Part shown: positions 49,025 through 59,353 of the stretch, piece by piece
How the letters are laid out: each line of letters opens with the position of its first letter
Numbering within the stretch: position 1 is the stretch's first letter
Program-made: the position numbers and the translations under genes
Origin: an uncultured Buttiauxella sp.
GTDB lineage: Bacteria; Pseudomonadota; Gammaproteobacteria; Enterobacterales; Enterobacteriaceae
Reading direction: 5' to 3'
Length of the DNA stretch: 64,000 nt
Assembly: GCA_946480445.1 (NCBI GenBank)
Contig: CAMLJN010000017.1
Location: 23,624-87,623, forward strand
Notes under the pieces: generated by a model
The model's input: only the letters and a program-made list of their open reading frames with translations
What the model was told of the DNA's origin: nothing
Databases searched by the model: none

Positions 49025-50614
49025 TCAGGCCAGCGCCAGAAGCTGGCGAGTATATTCCGCCTGCGGCGCCGCAAAGACCTTCTGACATTCCCCCTGTTCG
49101 ACCACTTCCCCTTGCTTTAATACGATTACCTGATGACACAGGGATTTCACAATCCTGAGATCGTGGCTGATAAAAATATAGGCCAGCCGGTGTTTTTCCT
49201 GCAACGATTTGAGCAGCGCGAGAATCTGCGCCTGCACCGATCTGTCCAACGAAGAAGTAGGTTCATCCAGAATGATTAGCTGCGGCTGGAGGATTAAAGC
49301 CCGGGCGATAGCAATACGCTGACGCTGCCCGCCAGAGAACTCGGCCGGGTAGCGGCGGCGGGTTTCTGGATCCAGTCCAACTTCGGTCATTGCCGCGATC
49401 ACCTTTTGCTCCCGGCTGGCGGCGCTGAGCTCGGGGTGATGGACGCGCAGTCCTTCTTCAACGATCTGCAACACATCCAGCCGCGGGTTGAGGGCTGAGT
49501 TAGGATCCTGAAACACAACCTGAATGCGATGGCGTAAGGGAAGAAGCTTTTGACGATTCATTTCGTGCAACGCATGTCCGTCAAACCAGATGCTGCCGCT
49601 GGAGTGGATCAGCCGCAGTAGCGCAAGTCCTGTAGTACTTTTCCCGGAACCCGACTCCCCCACCAGCCCCAGGCATTCACCTGGGCGCAGCGTAAAACTC
49701 AGTCCTTTGATCCCGTAGTGATAGCCAACCGTTTTCTTCAGCAGGCCGCGGCGAAGGGGGAAGGCAACCTCCAGCGCTTCCACTTTTAACAGTGGCGCTG
49801 TGCCTGCATCCAGCGGGCACGGCTCGCCGCTCGGTTCGGCTGCCAGCAACTGCCGGGTGTAAGCATGCTGCGGCATGGCAAGGAGGGCTGACGCCGCGTT
49901 TTGCTCAACGCACTTGCCGTCACGCATCACCGCAATGCTGTCCGCGAGCTTGCGCACAATGCCCAGGTTATGGGTAATAAACAGCAACCCCATGTTCAGT
50001 TCCTGCTTCAGCTCTTTGAGCAACTGCAGAATCTGTGCCTGCACGGTGACGTCCAGGGCCGTTGTTGGCTCATCGGCAATCAGCAGCTCCGGGCGGGTCA
50101 GCAGCGCCATCGCAATCATAATGCGTTGACGTTCCCCGCCGGATAGCTGGTGAGGAAAATCGTTCAGGCGCGTTCTGGCGTTGCGGATACCCACCCGATC
50201 AAGACAGCTCAGCATTTCAGCCCGCGCGGCTTCGCGGCGCAGACCCCGATGCAAGGAAAGCACCTCATAGAGCTGTTTTTCGATGCTGTGCAGCGGGTTA
50301 AGCGAAACCATCGGTTCCTGGAAAATCATCGCGATTTTGTTACCGCGAATACCGCGCAGGGTGCGTTCCGGAGCGTGCAGCAGCTCCTGACCTTTGAAAT
50401 AAATCTCGCCGGAGGGGTAAACAACGGGCGGCGAGGCCAGAAGACGCAGCACTGAAAGAGCGGTTACGCTTTTTCCGGACCCTGATTCGCCCACCAGCGC
50501 CAGCGTTTCGCCCACCTCAATCTGTAGCGATAAATCGTCCACGACCTGACGGGTGATCTCTCCCTGGCGAAAGGCGATGGACAGGTTGTTGATATTAAGT
50601 AGCCTGGCAGTCAT
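49025..50614 (-). CDS. yejF: Peptide ABC importer ATPase YejF
   Basis: Fused double ATPase powering YejABE, which takes up oligopeptides and, in E. coli, microcin C. The ATG at 50614 gives 529 residues, as in E. coli; the longer frame to 50662 overlaps yejE. Two nucleotide-binding domains each have Walker A GESGSGKS (about 41 and 325), signature LSGGERQR then FSGGQRQR, and Walker B ELLIADEPT then QLIILDEPT. It starts one base after the yejE stop and is the last gene of the operon. Confidence 0.97.
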   Translation of the reverse strand: MTARLLNINNLSIAFRQGEITRQVVDDLSLQIEVGETLALVGESGSGKSVTALSVLRLLASPPVVYPSGEIYFKGQELLHAPERTLRGIRGNKIAMIFQEPMVSLNPLHSIEKQLYEVLSLHRGLRREAARAEMLSCLDRVGIRNARTRLNDFPHQLSGGERQRIMIAMALLTRPELLIADEPTTALDVTVQAQILQLLKELKQELNMGLLFITHNLGIVRKLADSIAVMRDGKCVEQNAASALLAMPQHAYTRQLLAAEPSGEPCPLDAGTAPLLKVEALEVAFPLRRGLLKKTVGYHYGIKGLSFTLRPGECLGLVGESGSGKSTTGLALLRLIHSSGSIWFDGHALHEMNRQKLLPLRHRIQVVFQDPNSALNPRLDVLQIVEEGLRVHHPELSAASREQKVIAAMTEVGLDPETRRRYPAEFSGGQRQRIAIARALILQPQLIILDEPTSSLDRSVQAQILALLKSLQEKHRLAYIFISHDLRIVKSLCHQVIVLKQGEVVEQGECQKVFAAPQAEYTRQLLALA

Positions 50615-50615
50615 A

Positions 50616-51641
50616 TCAGTGGGCCTTAGCAGGATCGAAGGCGTCGCGTACCGCTTCGCCAATAAAAATTAACAGCGACAGCAGAACGGCCAGATAAACA
50701 AACGCAGTAATGCCAAGCCATGGAGCCTGCAGATTATTTTTACCCTGCAGCAGCAGTTCGCCAAGGGAAGGCGAACCAAGGGGTAAACCGAAGCCAAGGA
50801 AATCCAGCGAGGTTAAGGTCGTTATCGAGCCGCAAAGAATGAAGGGTAAAAACGTCAGCGTGGCGACCATGGCATTGGGCAGCATATGGCGGAGCATAAT
50901 GGCACGATCGCCCACGCCCAGCGCCTGTGCGGCACGGATATAATCGAAATTACGCGTGCGTAAAAACTCTGCGCGCACCACGCTGACAAGGCTCATCCAG
51001 CCGAACAATACCGTTATTCCCAACAGCCACCAGAAGTTAGGCTGCACCACGCTGGAAAGCAAAATGATCAGAAAGAGCGTCGGCATGCCGGACCACACTT
51101 CAATAAAACGCTGCCCCCAAAGATCGACTCTGCCACCGTAGTAGCCCTGCACAGCACCTGCCACTATGCCAATCACGCTTGAAAACAGCGTTAACAGCAG
51201 GCCAAAAAGCAGGGAGATCCGCGTGCCATAGAGCAGACGAGCAAGCACATCGCCGCCGTTGGCATCCGTGCCCAGCCAGTTCTGGCTGCTCGGCGGTGAA
51301 GGGAAGGGCACATTTGTCGCATAGTTTATGGCGCTGTCACCGAAGCGGATCGGTGCCCACAGGATCCAGCCATCGTGGCTCAGGTGTTCGGCAAGCCAGG
51401 GATCCTGATAGTCTGCGGCGGTCGCCAGCGGCCCACCGAAATCACTTTCGCTATAGTTAACGACGACCGGGAAATAGAACCGATCTTCAAAGTGAACGAT
51501 CAGAGGGCGATCGTTGGCGATAAGCTCTGCACCCAGACTGAGCACGAATAAAAGGGCGAAGATCCATAGCGACCAGTAGCCGCGTCGGTTCTGGCGAAAA
51601 CGTGCCCAGCGGGCCTGATTGACCGGACTTAAACGGCTCAT
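50616..51641 (-). CDS. yejE: Peptide ABC importer permease YejE
   Basis: Second inner-membrane permease; 341 residues as in E. coli. Membrane segments start at about residue 25 and continue over the C-terminal 200 residues. The EAA-type coupling motif ([23 protein letters not shown]) lies near residue 235. The start overlaps the yejB stop by ATGA. Confidence 0.97.
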   Translation of the reverse strand: MSRLSPVNQARWARFRQNRRGYWSLWIFALLFVLSLGAELIANDRPLIVHFEDRFYFPVVVNYSESDFGGPLATAADYQDPWLAEHLSHDGWILWAPIRFGDSAINYATNVPFPSPPSSQNWLGTDANGGDVLARLLYGTRISLLFGLLLTLFSSVIGIVAGAVQGYYGGRVDLWGQRFIEVWSGMPTLFLIILLSSVVQPNFWWLLGITVLFGWMSLVSVVRAEFLRTRNFDYIRAAQALGVGDRAIMLRHMLPNAMVATLTFLPFILCGSITTLTSLDFLGFGLPLGSPSLGELLLQGKNNLQAPWLGITAFVYLAVLLSLLIFIGEAVRDAFDPAKAH

Positions 51642-52735
51642 GCCCGCCCCTCAAAGTCGATGCGTGGATCGACAAAGGTGTAGGTGATATCGCTGAGAAT
51701 ATTCAGCAGCAGGCCTATCAGGGTGAAAATATACAGGGTGCCGAACATCACCGGGTAATCGCGTGACAGGGTGGCGTCATAGCCCAGCAGACCGAGGCCA
51801 TTGAGCGAAAAAATCACTTCAATAAGCACCGAGCCGGTAAAAAACATACTGATAAAGGTGGCCGGAAAACCAGCAATCACCAGCAGCATGGCGTTACGGA
51901 AAACGTGGCGGTAGAGAATTTTCTTCTCATCGAGACCCTTGGCGCGAGCCGTGACGACGTACTGCTTGCGGATCTCATCCAGAAACGCGTTTTTCGTCAG
52001 CATCGTCAGCGTGGCAAAGCCACCTATCACAGTGGCCAGTACCGGCAGGGTGATATGCCAGAGATAATCGGTCATTTTCCCGTACCACGGCAGCGTATCG
52101 AAGTTACTCGACACCAGCCCGCGTAGCGGAAACCAGTCCAGATAACTGCCTCCGGCAAAAAGCACGATCGATAATATCGCGAACAAAAAGGCTGGAATGG
52201 CGTAGCCAATAATAATGAACGTGCTGCTCCAGATATCAAAGCTGCTGCCGTTGCTGACGGCTTTACGTATCCCGAGCGGTATCGAAACGAGATAGATGAT
52301 TAAGGTGCTCCACAGGCCAAGCGAAATAGAAACCGGGAGGCTTTCTTTGATCAGATGGAGTACCGAAGCGCTGCGGAACAGGCTATCGCCAAAATCAAAA
52401 CGCACATAGTTCCACAGCATAGTGAAATAACGTTCATGTAGCGGTTTATCAAAGCCGTAACGGTGTGTTATCTCGGCTATCACCTCCGGGTCAAGCCCAC
52501 GGGCGCCGCGATACTGGTTATCAGTGCCGTTGCTTACCCCCACTCTGGCATGACCGCTTCCCATCGTGTCTGCACTTACGCCGGGCACGCCTGACCCGTG
52601 TCCAAACTGAATATTGGCGATGGCCTGATCGACCGGGCCGCCGGGGGCGATTTGCACGATGAAAAAGTTGAGCGTGATGATGGCCCACAAAGTAGGGATG
52701 ATGAGCAATAAACGCCTGAGCAGATAGTTTCCCAC
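51638..52735 (-). CDS. yejB: Peptide ABC importer permease YejB
   Basis: First inner-membrane permease; 365 residues (E. coli 364). It has an N-terminal anchor and C-terminal membrane bundle, with the coupling EAA-type loop [22 protein letters not shown] near residue 265. It starts 9 bp after yejA and is coupled to yejE. Confidence 0.97.
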   Translation of the reverse strand: MGNYLLRRLLLIIPTLWAIITLNFFIVQIAPGGPVDQAIANIQFGHGSGVPGVSADTMGSGHARVGVSNGTDNQYRGARGLDPEVIAEITHRYGFDKPLHERYFTMLWNYVRFDFGDSLFRSASVLHLIKESLPVSISLGLWSTLIIYLVSIPLGIRKAVSNGSSFDIWSSTFIIIGYAIPAFLFAILSIVLFAGGSYLDWFPLRGLVSSNFDTLPWYGKMTDYLWHITLPVLATVIGGFATLTMLTKNAFLDEIRKQYVVTARAKGLDEKKILYRHVFRNAMLLVIAGFPATFISMFFTGSVLIEVIFSLNGLGLLGYDATLSRDYPVMFGTLYIFTLIGLLLNILSDITYTFVDPRIDFEGRA

Positions 52736-52744
52736 AATATCCCC

Positions 52745-54553
52745 TTAGCGCCGCTGCTCAGGGAGCAGCGCGGCTTTGTTAACGTCATACCACCAGGTAT
52801 CAAATCCGGAGCTGTACAGCGGGTGAATCGCGGGTTTAGAGAATTTGTTCCACCAGGCGAAACGGTCTGCCTTCATATACCACATGGGAAGCATGTAATA
52901 ATTCCAGGTCAGTACTCTGTCCAGCGCCCTCCCCAGCGGCAGCAGCTTATTCTTATCGCCCTGGTGGGCGATAATTTGGTTAATCAGGTTATCAATCACC
53001 GGGCTTTTCACTCCCGGCGCGTTATACGAGGAGTCCACGTATTCCGAAGCCCAGCTAATCTGCACGCTGGCGCTGGGATAGGGCATGGCACTGTAGAGCG
53101 TGGGCATCATATCGTAGTCGCGACTGCGCAGGCGGTTAGTAAGCTGGGAGTTATCCACCTGCCTGACGGCCATCGTAATGCCCAGGCGCTCAAGGTTGTG
53201 GCGGAAAGGCAGCACCCACTGGGTATTGCCTGTCGTGCCAATTAACAGCTCAAAAGTGAAAGGCTTCCCGGTTTTAGTATTCACCAGCTTCTGGTTTTTT
53301 AGCTCCCAGCCCGCCTCTTTTAGCAAAGCAAGGGCTTTTAAAATATTATGGCGATCGAAGCCGTTACCGTTGGATAGTGGCGGGGTGTAGAGGGAGGTGA
53401 ACACTTCCGGCGGCAGATCTTTTTTCAGCGGAGCAAGGATCTTAAGTTCATCGGCATTGGGCCAGTCGCGCGCCGCATATTCCGTATTCTGGAAGTAGCT
53501 GTTCGCCCGGCTGTAAGCCTTGTAAAACAGAGCCTTGTTCATCCATTCAAAATCAAATGCCAGCCCAACGGCTTCACGAACTTTGCGATCCGCAAACACC
53601 GGGCGTTGGATATTAAACGCCAGCCAGCGCGTGTCCTGCGCGGCATCGTTTTCCTGCTCTTCTTTCACGATAAAGTGGCTGGAAAAGTGCTTACCGATAT
53701 AGCGAGTGGCCCAGTTTTTTGCCGAGCTTTCAGCCCTGAAGTCAAAGGCACCCGCCTTGAAGGCTTCAAAAGCGACATTATCGTCGAGGTAATAGTCGTA
53801 GCGGATAGAGTCAAAATTCCAGCGCCCCCGGTTGACCGGTAAATCTGCGGCCCAGTAATCCTGCACCCGGGAATAGGTGATGTACTGGCCCATGCGCCAG
53901 GCGGTGATTTTATAAGGCCCGCTGGCTAGCGGCGGGGCGGGAAGCGGCTCGCTCAGCTTGTGATGCTGCCAGTATTTTTGGGGGAATATCGGCAGCGAAA
54001 ACAGGCCGAGCATGCGTTCCTTGTCTGGCTGCGCGAGTTCGATACGCACCGTCAGCGGTGCAATGGCTCTGACCTTTGCTCCTTTATAGATCAGGCGAAA
54101 CTGCGGTACGCCTTCTGTCATAAACTTGTCGAAGGTGAAAGCAACGTCTTTCGCCCCAATCGGGGAACCGTCATGAAAGCGGGCGCGCGGGTTTATTTCT
54201 ATTTCAGCCCAGGCGAAATTTTCAGGGTAGCGCGCCATTTCACCGACCAGCGGGTAGTAGCTTCCTGGTTCGTCATCGGAGGAGGCAAACAGCGAATCGT
54301 AAAGCGTCTCGGTACGTATACCCGGATTGCCCCGCAGCGCGTAACGATTAAAGTTATCAAAGGTGCCAATGGCGGAAAGGGTGATCTTCCCGCCTTTCGG
54401 GGCGGCGGGATTGACGTAATCGAAGTGGGTAAAGTTTATGGCGTATTTAGGCTCTCCCAGTACGGAAAATGAATAGCTTTCTTTGCTATTTTCCGCCTGG
54501 CTTCCGACAGTAAACAGGCCAAGGCAAATCAGAATAAAACCGCGTGCCAGCAT
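52745..54553 (-). CDS. yejA: Peptide-binding protein YejA
   Basis: Periplasmic extracellular solute-binding protein (family 5) of the YejABEF importer. It has 602 residues (E. coli 604). The signal peptide (MLARGFILICLGLFTVGSQA) ends before ENSKESYSF. Family motifs include DGSPIGAKDVAFTFDKFM and the late VDSSYNAPGVKSP segment. It is the first gene of the operon; the roughly 130-bp gap after pdeN should hold the promoter. Confidence 0.96.
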   Translation of the reverse strand: MLARGFILICLGLFTVGSQAENSKESYSFSVLGEPKYAINFTHFDYVNPAAPKGGKITLSAIGTFDNFNRYALRGNPGIRTETLYDSLFASSDDEPGSYYPLVGEMARYPENFAWAEIEINPRARFHDGSPIGAKDVAFTFDKFMTEGVPQFRLIYKGAKVRAIAPLTVRIELAQPDKERMLGLFSLPIFPQKYWQHHKLSEPLPAPPLASGPYKITAWRMGQYITYSRVQDYWAADLPVNRGRWNFDSIRYDYYLDDNVAFEAFKAGAFDFRAESSAKNWATRYIGKHFSSHFIVKEEQENDAAQDTRWLAFNIQRPVFADRKVREAVGLAFDFEWMNKALFYKAYSRANSYFQNTEYAARDWPNADELKILAPLKKDLPPEVFTSLYTPPLSNGNGFDRHNILKALALLKEAGWELKNQKLVNTKTGKPFTFELLIGTTGNTQWVLPFRHNLERLGITMAVRQVDNSQLTNRLRSRDYDMMPTLYSAMPYPSASVQISWASEYVDSSYNAPGVKSPVIDNLINQIIAHQGDKNKLLPLGRALDRVLTWNYYMLPMWYMKADRFAWWNKFSKPAIHPLYSSGFDTWWYDVNKAALLPEQRR

Positions 54554-54683
54554 GAGTCAGGTCAGTCCTTATTAAAGGGGCCGACCTGAATCGCTTCCTT
54601 CCTGAAACGATAAACAGGTAAAGACCCGCCGCTTGATAACACTATAAAGATCAATCATAAGTGAGACAGCGGCGATTGTGAAA

Positions 54684-56270
54684 TTAATGGATATCTTTCA
54701 GAAAATGATGGTCATTTTGTGATGCATTCCAGCTCGCTAACTGCGCAAGCGTTAACGGGCGGCTGAAATAGTAGCCCTGCAGGTAATTTACGCCGCGTTC
54801 GATAAGCCATTTTGCCTGCTCGGGGGTCTCAACCCCTTCGGCAACCGTGGCCATATTCAGACGTTTCGCTAAGGTCAGGACGGCGTCCAGCACGGGAGCC
54901 GTAACGGTCTCCATGCCGATAGTATTGACAAAACCGCGGTCGATCTTCAGGTAATCCAGCGTGAATCGTTCCAGATAGATGAGCGCGCTGTGTCCCGTGC
55001 CGAAGTCGTCTATGGCGATTTCGAACCCCTGCTCATGCAGCCAGGCAAACAGATTCATAGCTTCCTTTTCTTTGAGCATGTCACGTTCGGTGATTTCAAA
55101 CACAATCTGAAAACCATCGGGGGGCAGGGAGGCGGCAAACGCCATAATATCGTCTTTAAACGTCGGAGAATGCAGGTGGCTCGGCGCGAGGTTAATGCCG
55201 AATTTGCCTCCCGGCGGCAGGATACGCTGCAACATTTCGGCATCCCTGGCGATAAGAGCAAACAAATGGCGCGTTAAAGGCACAATAAGCTGCTGCGCTT
55301 CGGCAAAGGCGATAAACGCATCGGGAGGGATCATACCGGCCGTAGGATGGTTCCAACGCATAAGGGCTTCCAGGCCGCTCATTTTTAAGTCATGGGAGCC
55401 TACGACCGGCTGATACATCACATAAAACTGCCCTTGCTTAATACCGGTGAGGATCTCTTTACCCGGACGCATTTTCACATAAAGGAAATAGCTGCATATT
55501 ACGCCACTCAATAAACCAAAGATTAAACCCGCGAGGACGGAAAGCTGGAGGTCTTCAACCGGCCAGGGCTTAGTGTAGAGGTAAATCTTGACCGGATATT
55601 GGCTCAGGCTGGTGGTGCGGCTTGGGTTTGGCGGTAATGAATCAACGTTGACAATTTCGCTGGAAAGCGTGGTCAGCGCCCGATTACCAACGATAATCGC
55701 GATGATCGGGGCATCGCTCTGGCGAGCGGTAAACAGCAAGTAGGGTGTCAGATTCACATTCAGCGTGGTGAATATGCCGCGACCGTCCCCCTCAGGGTTT
55801 TTAAACCAGGTGGCGATAGTCGGTTTCCCCGGCATCATAGGTGTGCCGGTCATAATGCTGAAATCAATATTTTTACTGATATCAATTTCCGGTACCAGAT
55901 TGCCCATAGCCATGTGCATGGCGCCGGTGGCGGATGAACAATAGGCCTTGCCGTTGCGGACCAGCACGAATGCCCGAACGTAAATATTGAAGGCTGCCCG
56001 GGAGGTCAGTTCACCGTTGACGTCCCGACATTCTGTAAACGTCAGGGGCTGAATGCTGTCGGTGGCTACGTGAAGATCGTTAAAAAAAGCGCTGAAATAA
56101 TGGTTAATATCTTTGGCGAGTATATCGGCGCTTGCTTCACGTTTACCGTGCAGCATCAGACTGGTTATGCCCCCGAACAGCAATGAGCCAAGCAGCCCGG
56201 CAATTATGCTGCAATAAGCAATTTGCTTTGGGGTGGAAATGTAGCGGGCAAAAAGAGTAATTGAATACAT
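54684..56270 (-). CDS. pdeN: CSS-EAL cyclic-di-GMP phosphodiesterase (PdeN/Rtn type)
   Basis: Predicted membrane-bound c-di-GMP phosphodiesterase. The ATG at 56270 gives 528 residues (E. coli Rtn/PdeN 518). TM1 is at about 18-40. The periplasmic CSS domain has cysteines including YCSS near residue 110, which in this family form a redox-sensitive disulfide. TM2 is at about 243-263. The EAL domain has GLEALMRW, INLAPSH, FEITERD, IDDFGTGHS, LKIDRGF and AEGVET, so all usual catalytic signatures are present. It is transcribed alone between yejA and mepS. Confidence 0.93.
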   Translation of the reverse strand: MYSITLFARYISTPKQIAYCSIIAGLLGSLLFGGITSLMLHGKREASADILAKDINHYFSAFFNDLHVATDSIQPLTFTECRDVNGELTSRAAFNIYVRAFVLVRNGKAYCSSATGAMHMAMGNLVPEIDISKNIDFSIMTGTPMMPGKPTIATWFKNPEGDGRGIFTTLNVNLTPYLLFTARQSDAPIIAIIVGNRALTTLSSEIVNVDSLPPNPSRTTSLSQYPVKIYLYTKPWPVEDLQLSVLAGLIFGLLSGVICSYFLYVKMRPGKEILTGIKQGQFYVMYQPVVGSHDLKMSGLEALMRWNHPTAGMIPPDAFIAFAEAQQLIVPLTRHLFALIARDAEMLQRILPPGGKFGINLAPSHLHSPTFKDDIMAFAASLPPDGFQIVFEITERDMLKEKEAMNLFAWLHEQGFEIAIDDFGTGHSALIYLERFTLDYLKIDRGFVNTIGMETVTAPVLDAVLTLAKRLNMATVAEGVETPEQAKWLIERGVNYLQGYYFSRPLTLAQLASWNASQNDHHFLKDIH

Positions 56271-56436
56271 CAATGGATGTTCCTGCTAACGCAAGAGACG
56301 CACGGTTTCTATGGGTTTTTTCCGACTATAGCGCAAAATAGGGCAGGGCGACATCAGGTTTTGCAGAAAAATTTTCGGTTATGTTAAGGCGGTTTGCAAA
56401 AGTAATACGATGATTTTTAAGTTTTTTTAACAAACT

Positions 56437-56467
56437 AAAAAAACGCTGCCTAAGCAGCGTCTTTTTT
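56437..56467 (-). terminator. Terminator of mepS
   Basis: Stem ACGCTGC/GCAGCGT with 4-base loop and a run of seven T on the minus strand, about 45 bp after the mepS stop. Confidence 0.88.
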
Positions 56468-56510
56468 CTCTTTTGTCGGGCAGCCAAGGGAATTAACGGC
56501 CAACAAAATA

Positions 56511-57077
56511 TTAACTTCGGCTTAATACCCGGCGCGCTTCGTTATAGCGCTTATTCCAGTACGGTTCGCTCATGTTGGAAATGGTCACACCGCTGCTGGT
56601 AGAAGCATGGACGAACTGGTTATTGCCAATATAGATGCCGACGTGGCGGCCGGTAGAGCCTGCACGGAACAACACTAGATCGCCGGTGCGCAGCTTAGTA
56701 CGCGAGATGGATTTCCCCATTTCCTGCTGTTCGTAAGTCGAACGTGGCAGCTCCAGGCCAAACTGATCGCGGAAAGTTTGCTGGACAAAAGCTGAGCAAT
56801 CAATGCCTTTCTTGCTGCTGCCGCCAAGACGGTAACGCACGCCTTTCCAGCTGGCATATTGATCCATGAGACGTGACTTCACATCTACATTACGGACCAT
56901 TTCTTCGAATTCATCCTGAGAGGCTTGCAGTAAAAAACTGTCTTTATTACCGACTGCATGCGTCTCAGAATGCATATTTGCTGTGTTTGTCGAACTACAT
57001 GCCGAAAGCATCACGGCGACTGCTACTGCGGGAATCGCCCGCAAGATATATCTCAAAATAGGCTGAGATTTGACCAT
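56511..57077 (-). CDS. mepS: Murein DD-endopeptidase MepS (Spr)
   Basis: Outer-membrane lipoprotein that cleaves peptidoglycan cross-links to allow growth; in E. coli it is degraded by Prc-NlpI. It has 188 residues as in E. coli. Lipobox LSAC places the lipidated Cys27. The NlpC/P60 domain has catalytic Cys94 (GIDCSAF), His145 (GRHVGIY) and His157 (QFVHAST), the expected spacing. It is a single-gene unit with its own terminator. Confidence 0.97.
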   Translation of the reverse strand: MVKSQPILRYILRAIPAVAVAVMLSACSSTNTANMHSETHAVGNKDSFLLQASQDEFEEMVRNVDVKSRLMDQYASWKGVRYRLGGSSKKGIDCSAFVQQTFRDQFGLELPRSTYEQQEMGKSISRTKLRTGDLVLFRAGSTGRHVGIYIGNNQFVHASTSSGVTISNMSEPYWNKRYNEARRVLSRS

Positions 57078-57437
57078 GTTGTTTATTTTCCCTTGATGTC
57101 CTTAACGATGCTAATCGTTATACAAAAATGCCAACGTGACGAGACTAATTACCTGTGCGCTGCAAAACAATTTTTACCGAACAGAAATGTGGGTTGACGC
57201 ACATTTTTATTCTGGTATGGAAAATTGCGCTTAACAGCACAAAACGTATCAAAGAGTACCCTATCCCCCAGGGCATGGCGAGCGCTTTTAGCGGTTTTTT
57301 TATAAGAAAATGTGATGTTAAAAGAACAAAAGTAAATTTGCTCATTTGTTAAACATAAGGTGCGGGTAGCTTGCGCAGGTTGTTCAAAAACAGGGGAATT
57401 AATGAGGTTAAATAACGAACAATTACCTGGGGGGATG
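57078..57437. other. Intergenic DNA upstream of mepS
   Basis: About 360 bp with no credible gene; small open frames on both strands have no start context or protein-like composition. It contains a perfect palindrome TAACGAT-GCTA-ATCGTTA (57103-57120), about 25 bases before the mepS start and overlapping a TATAAC that could be its -10. A short CGCT-TTT-AGCG hairpin followed by seven T lies at about 57285-57302 (plus strand). Confidence 0.5.
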
Positions 57438-57476
57438 CAAAAAACATCGGGCATCCCTAAGGATCCCCGATGTTTT
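57438..57476 (-). terminator. Terminator of lpxT
   Basis: Perfect 11-bp stem AAAACATCGGG/CCCGATGTTTT with a 14-base loop and six T on the minus strand, 25 bp after the lpxT stop. Confidence 0.88.
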
Positions 57477-57500
57477 GCGCCAGAAGATGTTTATTTGTTG

Positions 57501-58208
57501 TTATCGAACTGTTTTGTTTTTACCGGGTAACGTCCGGTTCAGTGCATTTATTAACCCATCGCTCAGTGGGGATAACAGTACCCAGGGTAAGCCAACCAGG
57601 GCAATTGACAACGACCCGACGAACACGTCGGTAAACCAGTGCGCGCCGATTACGATACGCGGGAAAGCAAAGATCAGGAAAATAAGCACGGCGATAACAA
57701 AGGCTCTCTTACCGAAATAACGCAGCATAAAGCCGGTGAAAATAAGCAGCATTAAACCATGATCGCCCGGGAAACTATCTTTTGAGGCATCCTTGGTCGG
57801 GATATGCATCAGTTCGCTGACGCGGTGAATATCGGTGAAATAGAGCGTCGGGCTGACGTGAGAAACCGGGATCAAATGACCCAGCTGATTTATCACCACC
57901 GCGCTTAACAGCATGACCACGCCCATGATCACCAGACGGCGGCGGCCGTGTGGTGTTTCATGCCACCAGAACCAGGAAAACAGCGAGCCCATAGCCAGCA
58001 GAGATATGCCGTCAAACACGCGGTTATTGGTGATGGCTACCAGCACAAGGAAGGTATGGCTTTTGACCAGTTCGGCATTAAAGAAATGGAAGATACCCGC
58101 GTCCAGCTCAAACCAAAATCCATGGTTTTCAGGTAGGTACCAGCTAAAGAACAGCGCCAGACCCAGCGCGTTAAGGAACAAAATCAGGGGTAAACGAAGT
58201 TTCATCAT
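57501..58208 (-). CDS. lpxT: Lipid A 1-diphosphate synthase LpxT
   Basis: Inner-membrane PAP2-family phosphotransferase (formerly yeiU) that moves phosphate from undecaprenyl pyrophosphate to lipid A. It has 235 residues (E. coli 237). PAP2 motifs are KDASKDSFPGDH (around 140-150) and IGAHWFTDV (around 195). Six membrane segments are visible. A second in-frame ATG directly follows the first, so the start is uncertain by one codon. Confidence 0.95.
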   Translation of the reverse strand: MMKLRLPLILFLNALGLALFFSWYLPENHGFWFELDAGIFHFFNAELVKSHTFLVLVAITNNRVFDGISLLAMGSLFSWFWWHETPHGRRRLVIMGVVMLLSAVVINQLGHLIPVSHVSPTLYFTDIHRVSELMHIPTKDASKDSFPGDHGLMLLIFTGFMLRYFGKRAFVIAVLIFLIFAFPRIVIGAHWFTDVFVGSLSIALVGLPWVLLSPLSDGLINALNRTLPGKNKTVR

Positions 58209-58248
58209 GCGTATTTTCGATCTTTTTTAACAGTCCGGGAGGGTAGAC

Positions 58249-59229
58249 TTAACAACTTAAACGTAGCCTCAACAAAGTGCTTTGCAAGCTGTTCCAGTCA
58301 GTATCTGTATTATTTATCAATTCAATGCGGCTATCCGGGGGGGCTACGTTCTGCGTTGCAATATGCAAATCCTCACCCTGACGGTTAATACGCACCAGAC
58401 CTTCTGCAATTCTTACTACGCCTTTTACTCTCCCCACCGGTGCAAGACGCGCCCATTCCAGAATGCCTGGGGTGTCAAACACCGTGTCCGCATCAAAAAT
58501 CCAACCGCAGGCAAAATAACCTTGTCCGTTGTTAAGGCTGCGTCTCCAGCGCTGCTGGCCGGGCAGGGTAAGCGCGGCTAATCCGCGACTGGCGGGATGC
58601 GTATGTTGATGTTCATCGCTGCCCGGGAGGGGGCGAAGATTAAGACGGGGCTTATCTAACAGACTGGCGGCAATGACGCCGTTTTCCGCAGGGACTATTT
58701 CCCGATCGTCGGCAAACGCCTGCTGCCACTCCGCTAAGGCCGAGCGGCTCGCCACGGTTGCCCGGTCATCCTTGTTCGCAATGATAATATCCGCTGCGGC
58801 AAGCTGGTCGCGGAAATTATCATTGTTCAGGCTGCGCGCATCCAGCAGCTGACGGCCATCAAGCAGGCAGAGCGTGGCCCTGAGGTCTATCCATGGCTGA
58901 TAGACTTCGGCGGTAAGCATATCGAGGATTTGTTTCGGATGGCCAAGGCCGGTGGGTTCGATCAGCAGACGGTCGGGCTTTCCCTGGCGCAGCAGAGTAT
59001 TAAGACCGACCTGCATCGGCAAACCATTCACGCAGCACATGCAGCCACCGGGAATTTCTTTTAGCAGTGCGCCGCTGTCAGCCAGCAGAGCGCCGTCTAT
59101 CCCCACCTCGCCAAACTCATTGACCAGCACGGCCCACTTCTCATGTTCAGGCTTGTTCGCCAGCAGATGCAAAATGGTGGTGGTTTTCCCGCTGCCGAGA
59201 AAGCCGGTAATCAGATTGGTTCTGGTCAC
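58249..59229 (-). CDS. yeiR: COG0523 zinc-linked GTPase YeiR
   Basis: G3E-family GTPase of the COG0523 metallochaperone group; E. coli YeiR binds zinc and has zinc-stimulated GTPase activity. It has 326 residues (E. coli 328) with a GTG start, CGGAG 8 bases upstream. Walker A is GFLGSGKTT at 9-17, the metal-binding CxCC motif is Cys63-Met-Cys65-Cys66, and the G4 motif is NKDD. A histidine patch (DEHQHTHP) lies near residue 205. No Zur box was seen upstream. Confidence 0.95.
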   Translation of the reverse strand: MTRTNLITGFLGSGKTTTILHLLANKPEHEKWAVLVNEFGEVGIDGALLADSGALLKEIPGGCMCCVNGLPMQVGLNTLLRQGKPDRLLIEPTGLGHPKQILDMLTAEVYQPWIDLRATLCLLDGRQLLDARSLNNDNFRDQLAAADIIIANKDDRATVASRSALAEWQQAFADDREIVPAENGVIAASLLDKPRLNLRPLPGSDEHQHTHPASRGLAALTLPGQQRWRRSLNNGQGYFACGWIFDADTVFDTPGILEWARLAPVGRVKGVVRIAEGLVRINRQGEDLHIATQNVAPPDSRIELINNTDTDWNSLQSTLLRLRLSC

Positions 59230-59353
59230 TGTTGCTCCGGGTAATATCAGTGAGATTTATGTGATAAGTCTCACTATCCTGAACAACAATGATGAAAAAA
59301 TGAAGCCCGACGCGCTTTGAATCACAACAAAAGCGCGTTAACGGCATGGATTG

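Noticed and set aside
57155..57454. Several 60-100 codon frames on both strands between mepS and lpxT
   Set aside because: They overlap each other, have poor or no ribosome sites and run through the lpxT terminator or promoter-like DNA.
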